Shown piece by piece: positions 1-5,870 of a stretch of DNA of 12,380 bases (the stretch's first letter is position 1; each line of letters starts with the position of its first letter). Below the pieces are notes generated by a model. It was not told where the DNA came from. It saw only the letters and a list, made by a program, of their open reading frames with translations, and made no database searches. The translations under genes and the position numbers were made by a program. Location of the stretch: assembly GCA_002412885.1 (NCBI GenBank), contig DHVX01000097.1, positions 1-12,380 on the forward strand. Direction: 5' to 3'. The stretch is from Bacteroidales bacterium UBA5197 (GTDB taxonomy: Bacteria > Bacteroidota > Bacteroidia > Bacteroidales > Lentimicrobiaceae).

Positions 1-776
1 CCTGCATTTTTCAGGATAGGAATATTGATAATTTTGTCCAGTTCCTGAGTGCAGATCTTCGTGAAATAGGAATACTTGCCGTTGTTCACCATAAAAGGCA
101 GGGTGTAATCGTCGTATTCGCCATCCACATCGGCAAAATAGAACCAGTCTTTATCGATCATTTCTTCACTGTAGAGCTTTCCCTCTTTGTTATAGTATGC
201 GCCATCAGCATCTTTCTTTTCGGTGCCGGTAATGGCAATTCCGGGATAAGCATCAGCGGTGAATCCGGCCTCATGAAGCTGAAATTCACGGCGATCCCAT
301 AGCACTATGTTTTCTTTGGGGATACCGGCTTCCAGCATTTGTTCAATTACACTTTGCACTACTTCGTGACTCGATGAGAGCAATTTCCCGCCTATGGGGT
401 TGAGTTTCAGCCCGATTTTTTCATGCGGTTGCACAAACATCAACCATGCTTCAGATAGTGTTGCCGCGCCAGTCAGCTGAAGCATGGCATCAGAAAGCAT
501 CTGGTATGCTGCAGTTTTCACTGGTTTATCATCCACCACGGAGAGAGGATCAACAACCTTTACTACCTTACCGGGAAATTTTCCGGGCATAGAGGTTTCT
601 GTTTTCGGGATTTTCAGCGCATCGGCAATATTGGTGGCTGGCTTTTCAGGATCCTGCACCTGTGCCAGAACTTTTTTCAGTGGCGTTGAAGCCAAAAAAG
701 CGCCCAGACTGCCAGCAGCAGCGAGTCTGAAGAAATTACGACGTCCTGATTCGGAGGGATTGTCTTTTTTACTCAT
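1..776 (-). CDS. DUF362 domain protein with Tat signal, 3' end missing
   Basis: Partial gene: the first 258 codons are present and the rest lies beyond the left edge. The N-terminus has a twin-arginine signal (GRRNFFR at residues 11-17) followed by a hydrophobic Ala/Gly/Leu stretch to about residue 31, with likely cleavage near residues 38-40 (VLAQ). The protein is therefore probably folded in the cytoplasm and exported by the Tat system, which often means a bound cofactor. The mature part contains KIGLKLNPIGG (about 120-130), a region on the choice of event/slot (EAGIPKENIVLWDRRE, 149-164) and, at the cut, IINIPILKNA (249-258). This last matches the 'inlPvlKdH' style motif of DUF362 proteins. 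Some DUF362 proteins carry Fe-S clusters, but none can be seen in this part. Biochemical role unknown. The ATG at 776 is chosen because it puts the Tat signal at the extreme N-terminus and has a -7 box about 36 bp upstream. Confidence 0.82.
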   Translation of the reverse strand, partial: MSKKDNPSESGRRNFFRLAAAGSLGAFLASTPLKKVLAQVQDPEKPATNIADALKIPKTETSMPGKFPGKVVKVVDPLSVVDDKPVKTAAYQMLSDAMLQLTGAATLSEAWLMFVQPHEKIGLKLNPIGGKLLSSSHEVVQSVIEQMLEAGIPKENIVLWDRREFQLHEAGFTADAYPGIAITGTEKKDADGAYYNKEGKLYSEEMIDKDWFYFADVDGEYDDYTLPFMVNNGKYSYFTKICTQELDKIINIPILKNA

Positions 777-811
777 AAAATATCAGCGTTTTCTGATCAA
801 TATTCAGCTTT

Positions 812-819
812 CAAATTTA
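812..819 (-). promoter_or_regulatory. Predicted -7 element for the DUF362 gene
   Basis: On the minus strand this reads TAAATTTG, matching the Bacteroidota sigma-A -7 consensus TAnnTTTG. It lies 35 bp upstream of the start codon at 776, giving a leader of about 30 nt. No good TTG is seen at the expected -33 distance, so only half of the promoter is supported. Confidence 0.45.
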
Positions 820-926
820 AGACATTCCACATAAAATTAAGTATTGATATCTATATTTTTTTATTATCTGAATCACTCTCCAATTAGAAATTTTTCAGTT
901 GCCTGCCGGAATAGAATGTTATTAAC

Positions 927-992
927 CTCAACCTTAACCTCAGCCTTAACATCAAACTTAACCTCAACCTTAACCTTAACCTCAACCTCAGC
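927..992. repeat. Imperfect hexanucleotide array (CTYAAC)n
   Basis: Eleven consecutive 6-bp units on the plus strand: CTCAAC or CTTAAC, with variants CTCAGC (twice) and ATCAAA (once). CTC and CTT units partly alternate, giving a loose 12-bp period. The array ends at the topB stop codon (993-995), which itself falls in repeat register. On the minus strand the units are GTTGAG/GTTAAG and, in the topB frame, would encode alternating Val with Glu or Lys. It resembles a microsatellite; the units lack spacers, so it is not a CRISPR. Confidence 0.9.
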
Positions 993-3137
993 CTAATTAT
1001 CTGGGATTACATTAAAATCTCCATCAAACACCAAAACCGCATCCACAGTTTGACCATTAATTACCAGTCCTTTGATTTTTGGGGATTTCCCCTTATCAAT
1101 CAGGGTGAACGCCTGTTCATTTGTGAGCTGTTTTCCATACTGTTCGAACAAAACCCTGAAGGAGCACCCGGTCTTATAACCACTGCAACCAAATGCAGTA
1201 TTGCCTTTCAGAATTTTTCCGGAGCCACACTTAGGACAAGTAAGTGAAGTGATATCAGTATTTACTTTCGCAACCGGTTCTTTTATTGCCTTTTTCTGAT
1301 CTTTTGAAGTTTTATCGGCTTTTTCAGGTTTTGGCTCCTCAACCTGCGCAATATCAATTTGCTGCTTTTGCTCAAGTTTTACTTCCGCAACAAGCGAAGA
1401 TACCATCGCTTTCATTTCTTCAAGGAAGACTTTGGGATCGTACTCCCCTTTTTCAATCTGCCTCAATTTGCGCTCCCAGATACCGGTGAGTTCAGCCGAT
1501 TTGAGCAGCTCCTGCTGAATGGTATTTATCAGTTGAATCCCCGTTTGGGTTGGCACAAGATTCTTCTTTTCGCGCACCACATACTTGCGTTTAAAAAGCG
1601 TTTCAATGATGTTGGCCCGCGTTGAAGGCCGGCCAATGCCATTCTCCTTCATCAACTCGCGCAATTCCTCATCTTCCATTTGCTTGCCGGCGGTTTCCAT
1701 GGCCCTCAACAAAGTGGCTTCTGTAAGCAACTTCGGAGGTTGGGTGAGTTTGTCGAGCAATTCGGGAATATGTTCGCCCTTTTCACCTTTCACAAAATTG
1801 GGCATAATCTGTTCCTTTTCTACTTCGGCTTCATCATCCTTTTCTGTTTCCTTTTTCGGATAAAGCACCCGCCAGCCATCTTCAAGAATAACTTTTCCGG
1901 TAGCCTTAAACTCATAGCTTGTTACCATGCCTTTTACAGTGGTGTTCGAAACAATGCAATCGGGGTAAAAAGCGGCAATAAAGCGGCGCGCAATGAGATC
2001 GTAAACCCGTTTTTCTTCAAGTTGCAGCCCATAGGGTTTCTCCCCCGTTGGTATGATGGCGTGGTGATCTGTGATTTTTGTATCGTCGAAAACTTTCTTT
2101 GTTTTTCTGATGGCCTTCCCGAGGAGCGGAGCAGTAAAATTTGCGTAAGGCTCCATTGCGCTAAGGATTCCCGCAATTTTCGGATATATATCATTGGGCA
2201 AAAAAGTGGTATCTACACGAGGGTAGGTCACCATCTTTTTTTCATACAGGCTTTGGATATATTTAAGCGTATCATCGGCAGAAAAACTGAACTTTTTGTT
2301 GCACTCCACCTGTAATGAAGTAAGATCAAACAGCTTTGGCGGTGACTCATTTCCTTTTTTCTGCTCAAACGAAATTATTTCGAAAAGGTTATCCTTAATC
2401 TCTTCAATAATCCGTGCAGCTTCCTCCACCGTGTCGAAACGCCCGCTTGTTGCATTGAAAATTACTTCACGGTAAGTGGTTTTGATTTCCCAATATTGCT
2501 TTGGAATGAAGCTGCTGATTTCTTCAAACCGTCTGACAATCAGCGCCAACGTAGGGGTTTGCACTCTACCGACAGAAAGAACACCTTTGCCGTTGGCATA
2601 CTTGAGGGTGTAGAGGCGGCTGGCATTCATTCCCAGCAGCCAATCGCCGATGGCCCGGGCATTTCCTGCTGCATATAGCTTATCAAAATCTTTTCCGTCC
2701 TTCAGTTTTTCAAATCCTTCCTTTATGGCTTCATCGGTCATGGAGGATATCCACAAGCGCATAATGGGTTTTTGGCAGCCGGCCATTGTCAGCACCCACC
2801 GCTGAATGAGCTCACCTTCAATTCCGGCATCACCACAATTTATTACTTCATCGCAAGTGGCAACCAGTGATTTTATGGTTTCAAACTGCTTTTTTACACC
2901 TTCGTTGTCGATAAGTTTTATACCAAACCTTGGCGGGATCATGGGCAACGAATACAACGACCATTGTTTCCAATCCTGCGTATAATCATCGGGATTTTTA
3001 AGTGTACAGAGATGGCCGAATGTCCAGGTGATCTGATAACCATTGCCCTCAAAATAACCATCTTTGCGCGTGCCGGCCTGCAGTATTCGTGCAATTTCTT
3101 TAGCAACGCTGGGCTTTTCGGCTATGCAGAGTTTCAT
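993..3137 (-). CDS. topB: DNA topoisomerase III (type IA)
   Basis: Type IA topoisomerase of 714 residues, which cuts one DNA strand through a 5'-phosphotyrosine to relax negative supercoils and decatenate replication or recombination intermediates. The N-terminal Toprim domain has the catalytic Glu (LCIAEKPS, E7) and an acidic motif DAGIEGE (103-109), where D103 and E107 are kept. LSVGRVQTPTLAL (187-199) is a family signature. The active-site Tyr is Y305 in MVTYPRVDT, followed by TDHHAIIPT (356-364) and GIGRPSTRA (500-508). After a Lys/Glu-rich linker (about 585-628) comes one C-terminal zinc ribbon (C634, C637, C651, C658). The second Asp of the usual DxD is Gly and the usual Arg before Glu is Ile. 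There are no conjugation genes nearby, so this is probably the chromosomal enzyme. The start is set by the N-terminal MKLCIAEKPS, which must begin the Toprim fold. Confidence 0.95.
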   Translation of the reverse strand: MKLCIAEKPSVAKEIARILQAGTRKDGYFEGNGYQITWTFGHLCTLKNPDDYTQDWKQWSLYSLPMIPPRFGIKLIDNEGVKKQFETIKSLVATCDEVINCGDAGIEGELIQRWVLTMAGCQKPIMRLWISSMTDEAIKEGFEKLKDGKDFDKLYAAGNARAIGDWLLGMNASRLYTLKYANGKGVLSVGRVQTPTLALIVRRFEEISSFIPKQYWEIKTTYREVIFNATSGRFDTVEEAARIIEEIKDNLFEIISFEQKKGNESPPKLFDLTSLQVECNKKFSFSADDTLKYIQSLYEKKMVTYPRVDTTFLPNDIYPKIAGILSAMEPYANFTAPLLGKAIRKTKKVFDDTKITDHHAIIPTGEKPYGLQLEEKRVYDLIARRFIAAFYPDCIVSNTTVKGMVTSYEFKATGKVILEDGWRVLYPKKETEKDDEAEVEKEQIMPNFVKGEKGEHIPELLDKLTQPPKLLTEATLLRAMETAGKQMEDEELRELMKENGIGRPSTRANIIETLFKRKYVVREKKNLVPTQTGIQLINTIQQELLKSAELTGIWERKLRQIEKGEYDPKVFLEEMKAMVSSLVAEVKLEQKQQIDIAQVEEPKPEKADKTSKDQKKAIKEPVAKVNTDITSLTCPKCGSGKILKGNTAFGCSGYKTGCSFRVLFEQYGKQLTNEQAFTLIDKGKSPKIKGLVINGQTVDAVLVFDGDFNVIPDN

Positions 3138-3373
3138 TTTCAGGGATTAGGTTCAGGCATCAAAATTAACAAAAAGGGAGGAGAAGAAGTGTATTAAAGT
3201 CTTTGTTGTCCTGGGAAAAACCTTCCATCAGTATGTAAGCTTAACCTCGAACCAATATTGGTGCGTGAATTTCTGGAAGGTTCAGCAGATGGTGGGATAG
3301 TTGAGTTTGATAAAGTGGGGCTATGTTTGTAAGAGAGTCGTGACATCTGACAACAAATTATTAAGGTCAAAAA
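3138..3373. other. Intergenic region upstream of topB
   Basis: 236 bp between topB and the ATPase gene. It carries the probable topB promoter at its left side. A plus-strand frame without stops runs 3198-3329 (stop 3330-3332) and reads plausibly protein-like near its end (EPILVREFLEGSADGG), but it has no ATG in frame and no recognised family. It may be chance or a gene scrap. No clear terminator was found for the ATPase gene that ends at 3374. Confidence 0.4.
3161..3168 (-). promoter_or_regulatory. Predicted -7 element for topB
   Basis: Minus strand reads TAATTTTG (TAnnTTTG consensus), 23 bp before the topB start at 3137. The -33 region is CTT-rich without a clean TTG. A purine-rich run just upstream on the plus strand is pyrimidine-rich on the transcribed strand and is not a ribosome binding site for topB. 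Confidence 0.45.
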
Positions 3374-4696
3374 TCAACCCAAAAATGATTCAAGATAATC
3401 AGCCATAAACAACGGCAGATTAATCAATCCTTCTTCCTTCTTTAGATTCCTTAAAGAAAACCGAAAACTGATTTCGGGATTGTATTTTTCACGGTAAACC
3501 GACAATGACTTGCTTCTGATATTTTGATCTGATTTTACTTCAATAGGGATAATACTATTTTTGTACTGAACAATGAAATCTACTTCAGATTCATTTGCTG
3601 ACTTCCAGTAATGAGGCATCGATTTAAACTGAGAAAGAATAGAATTAAGTACGAAATTTTCAGTCAGCGCCCCTTTAAATTCTGTAAAAAGCCTGTTGCC
3701 CTCTGATATAGCGACCGGATCAAGCTGAGATAGCCGTCGCAGGATAGCTGTATCGGATAAATAAATCTTAAATGCTGTCAGATCTTCATAGGCTTTTAAA
3801 GGCAATCCCGGTTTTGTGACCCGGTGAATCTTATAGGCTAGTCCTGCATTTACCAACCAGGTAAGTGCATCCTCATATTCCCTTGCTCTTGCTCCAGGTT
3901 TAACCGCCTGATAAAGAAATTTCTTATTTTCCCTTGATAATTGCGACGGTAACGATGACCAGATATAACTAACTCTTGCTACATCTTTTTTGTCAATATG
4001 TTTTGAAAAATCAAGTGTATATGCATTTAGTATATTCTGAAGTACACGCTGGCAAAGTTGAGTGTCATGATTTTCCAACAATGCAGTAACCGCCTCTGGC
4101 ATTCCTCCAGAGATAAAATACAATTTGAGTTTATCGGTTAATTTACTGAAGAAAATCTCAGGAATAGGCTCAAACTTCTGCAAGCTGTTGAGATAATCAT
4201 GCATAGCAGGGTCAGCTTCTGACAGAAATTCCTTGAATGTTAGAGGGTACATGTGAAGAAAATCAACATTTCCGACTGGAAAAGAGGCTCCACGGCTTAA
4301 AGCAACTCCTAAAAGCGATCCTGCGCCAGCAATAATATATTCAGGATGATCTTCATTGAAATACTTAAGTGAATTAAGCGCAGCATTACATTCCTGTATT
4401 TCATCAAATATAATCAGCGTTTTTCCAGGCATGATAGGTCTTCCATTAATTATCGAAAGAAATTCTATTATCCTGGCAGGTTCTTTGGTTTTTTCGAAGA
4501 AGTCCTTTAACTCAGTTTGTAAGTCAAAGTTGAAGTATGCGGTGTTTTCAAAGAACTTTTCTCCGAGATGTTTTAATATCCAGGTTTTACCCACTTGCCT
4601 TGCGCCCTGCAAAAGAAGAGGCTTCCTGCGCTCGTTGGTTCTCCAAGCCTTTAAATCGCTAAGTATTTCCCTTGATATTTTCATGTTTTCACACAT
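3374..4696 (-). CDS. AAA ATPase with DUF4143 C-terminal domain
   Basis: A 440-residue protein of the widespread AAA_14/DUF4143 family. The N-terminal P-loop domain has Walker A GARQVGKT (31-38), Walker B LIIFDEIQ (94-101) and AGAGSLLG (123-130), a sensor-like motif of the family. The DUF4143 part (about 205-440) ends in a restriction-endonuclease-like fold signature: E346 in TENFV, then EVDF (371-374) and IEVK (385-388). This E...D...ExK pattern suits a PD-(D/E)XK core, but whether this family cuts DNA is not established. The biological role of these proteins is unknown. No antitoxin-like partner sits beside it. It appears to be a single gene, with a -7 box at 4746-4753 and a nested dyad in its short leader. 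A second Met lies at residue 5, so the true start may be 4684; both fit. No signal peptide or membrane segment is evident. Confidence 0.9.
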   Translation of the reverse strand: MCENMKISREILSDLKAWRTNERRKPLLLQGARQVGKTWILKHLGEKFFENTAYFNFDLQTELKDFFEKTKEPARIIEFLSIINGRPIMPGKTLIIFDEIQECNAALNSLKYFNEDHPEYIIAGAGSLLGVALSRGASFPVGNVDFLHMYPLTFKEFLSEADPAMHDYLNSLQKFEPIPEIFFSKLTDKLKLYFISGGMPEAVTALLENHDTQLCQRVLQNILNAYTLDFSKHIDKKDVARVSYIWSSLPSQLSRENKKFLYQAVKPGARAREYEDALTWLVNAGLAYKIHRVTKPGLPLKAYEDLTAFKIYLSDTAILRRLSQLDPVAISEGNRLFTEFKGALTENFVLNSILSQFKSMPHYWKSANESEVDFIVQYKNSIIPIEVKSDQNIRSKSLSVYREKYNPEISFRFSLRNLKKEEGLINLPLFMADYLESFLG

Positions 4697-4699
4697 TAT

Positions 4700-4735
4700 G
4701 TGACAAATATGTGATAATAATCACACTTTTGTCAC
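4700..4735. promoter_or_regulatory. Nested dyad with CRP/FNR-type core, upstream of the ATPase gene
   Basis: Outer arms GTGACAAA (4700-4707) and TTTGTCAC (4728-4735) are perfect complements. Inside them lies TGTGATAATAATCACA (4710-4725), which exactly fits TGTGA-N6-TCACA, the binding consensus of CRP-family regulators. Only two mismatched pairs interrupt the 36-bp symmetry. The dyad starts 4 bp before the ATPase start codon and lies downstream of the predicted -7 box. It could be an operator acting as a block, or an RNA hairpin over the translation start. Confidence 0.6.
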
Positions 4736-4745
4736 TAATTACGTG

Positions 4746-4753
4746 CAAATATA
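4746..4753 (-). promoter_or_regulatory. Predicted -7 element for the ATPase gene
   Basis: Minus strand reads TATATTTG (TAnnTTTG), 50 bp before the start codon at 4696. Transcription would begin near 4740, placing the whole 4700-4735 dyad in the leader. No TTG was found at the -33 distance, so the promoter might depend on an activator. Confidence 0.5.
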
Positions 4754-4789
4754 AGAAAAATTCTGCCAGTTCAGCATTGCCATTATCAA

Positions 4790-4930
4790 CCGCAAGGGCA
4801 GTGTATATTTTGAAACTATCAACCCGTTTGAAAGTTGGTCTGGAAGAATGCCCGGAATATCTCTTTCCGCTTGCCGCTGATGATTGCTTCGCAGCAAAGC
4901 GATACAGGAATTGATGATCCGCAAGGGCAG
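4790..4930. repeat. 12-bp direct repeat flanking a 117-bp segment
   Basis: CCGCAAGGGCAG occurs at 4790-4801 and again at 4919-4930. The copies are 129 bp apart, a multiple of three, and on the minus strand both would be read in the same frame (LPLR followed by a hydrophobic pair). The segment between holds a small hairpin (TTGCT/AGCAA, 4884-4897) and no recognised gene. It may be a small dispersed intergenic element or the decayed end of a gene. Confidence 0.45.
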
Positions 4931-4946
4931 GAATTACTCATTTGAT

Positions 4947-5654
4947 TTAGAAATTAATATTTTCAGCCCGAAGCCTTCTAACCGCCTGATGCAAGGGACA
5001 ATCGATGGAAATATTTTTTCCTTCTCTGTATTTTGAAAGCAGCTCAACCGACTGCTGAGCCAGTGTTCGTCTTACTGCACGGCGTTCTCCTTTTATTCCG
5101 GCAATTTTCAGATTGTCATAACCAGTGGTCTGATGACGCATCCAGGCAATCACAGCGAGTTCGGCTCTTTTTTCGATGGGAATCATTTTGGTACGTGCCA
5201 CTGTGCCGCTTCCAACGGGCACTGCAAAGGCAACAATCGCTTTCGCCAGAAATCTCTCAAGCTCCTTATGCTGACTGTGGAAACTGAGAAAATTTTCAAC
5301 TGCTTCGCAAAACTCACTGCCGTACAACTCCTGCTTTTTCTCTCTGCTTTTGATGCCAGATGCCAGCTTTTTCTTGTATTCATCAGTTAAACGCAAAGCA
5401 CGAATATCTTCCTTCGCCTGAACAATCAAATCAGCAGAAGCCCATATCCCCAGAGAAATAACCCGACGGCCTTTTTTAATTTCTACCCGCCAGTAAGGTC
5501 CTGACGAAGTAACTCTGCGGGTAATGCCGGCATCGCCTGCCGGCAGAAAAGCCCAATCGGAAGGTGGCACAAGATTTTCGCCTTTCTCACCGGTAAATGT
5601 GCCATTGTTTCCTGGCTTAACGGTAAGCTTTTCAAATTCCACAACTTTTACCAT
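4947..5654 (-). CDS. DUF2293 domain protein of unknown function
   Basis: A 235-residue protein when read from the ATG at 5654. The N-terminal half has WAFLPAGDAGITRRV (34-48) and YWRVEIKKGRRVISLGIWA (54-72). The C-terminal half, about 145-212, matches DUF2293: VGSGTVARTKMIPIEKRA, WMRHQTTGYD (171-180) and IKGERRAVRRTLAQ. It is basic and rich in Arg/Lys, which would suit nucleic acid binding, but no function is known. A frame-open Met exists at 5705, adding 17 residues (MRINKINRFKF...). The inner start is preferred because a TACTTTTG -7 box ends 6 bp before it, which would place the outer start upstream of transcription. No signal peptide, transmembrane segment or cysteine motif is visible. It is not clearly linked to its neighbours. 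Confidence 0.8.
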   Translation of the reverse strand: MVKVVEFEKLTVKPGNNGTFTGEKGENLVPPSDWAFLPAGDAGITRRVTSSGPYWRVEIKKGRRVISLGIWASADLIVQAKEDIRALRLTDEYKKKLASGIKSREKKQELYGSEFCEAVENFLSFHSQHKELERFLAKAIVAFAVPVGSGTVARTKMIPIEKRAELAVIAWMRHQTTGYDNLKIAGIKGERRAVRRTLAQQSVELLSKYREGKNISIDCPLHQAVRRLRAENINF

Positions 5655-5660
5655 ATCCTG

Positions 5661-5668
5661 CAAAAGTA
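5661..5668 (-). promoter_or_regulatory. -7 element deciding the DUF2293 start
   Basis: Minus strand reads TACTTTTG (TAnnTTTG), with only 6 bp to the ATG at 5654. If active, the mRNA would be leaderless or nearly so. No convincing -33 TTG is present. Confidence 0.4.
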
Positions 5669-5799
5669 AAAGGAATTTAAATCTGTTGATTTTATTAATT
5701 CGCATCCGGCCTCAAAAAGCCTGTTGAACTGACGAATTTTGACCACACAATATTTCCATGCAAAATCAATCTAAACGGAAGCTCAGGAGAACTTTTATC

Positions 5800-5837
5800 A
5801 AAAAATAACCCCGGCAATCATTAACTATTGCCGGGGT
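5800..5837 (-). terminator. Rho-independent terminator of the hybrid kinase gene
   Basis: A perfect 11-bp GC-rich stem (ACCCCGGCAAT 5808-5818 with ATTGCCGGGGT 5827-5837) and an 8-nt loop. On the minus strand it is followed by TTATTTTTT (ending about 5800). It lies 33 bp beyond the kinase stop codon at 5871 and insulates the DUF2293 gene from kinase transcription. Confidence 0.92.
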
Positions 5838-5870
5838 CGCTAACCCGATATTTTGAAATATTCAGGAATA

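Noticed and set aside
484..834. 116-codon open frame on the plus strand
   Set aside because: It is antisense to the DUF362 gene and its Tat signal. It shows no protein-family feature.
927..992. CRISPR array or telomere-like repeat
   Set aside because: The 6-bp units have no spacers, vary in sequence, and lie inside the chromosome-like region between genes, so neither idea fits.
1680..2315. 211-codon open frame on the plus strand
   Set aside because: It is fully antisense to topB, whose domains cover this whole stretch. The product has no recognisable motif.
993..3137. topB as part of a conjugative element
   Set aside because: Such elements often carry a topB, but no relaxase, mobilisation, integrase or transfer gene is present here.
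3198..3332. Short plus-strand gene upstream of topB
   Set aside because: No ATG in frame, no promoter, and no recognised family; kept only as a remark on the intergenic region.
3374..4696. Toxin-antitoxin system
   Set aside because: The ATPase stands alone with more than 200 bp on each side, and no small partner gene is present.
4884..4897. Terminator hairpin TTGCT/AGCAA after the DUF2293 gene
   Set aside because: The stem is only 5 bp and no T tract follows on either strand.
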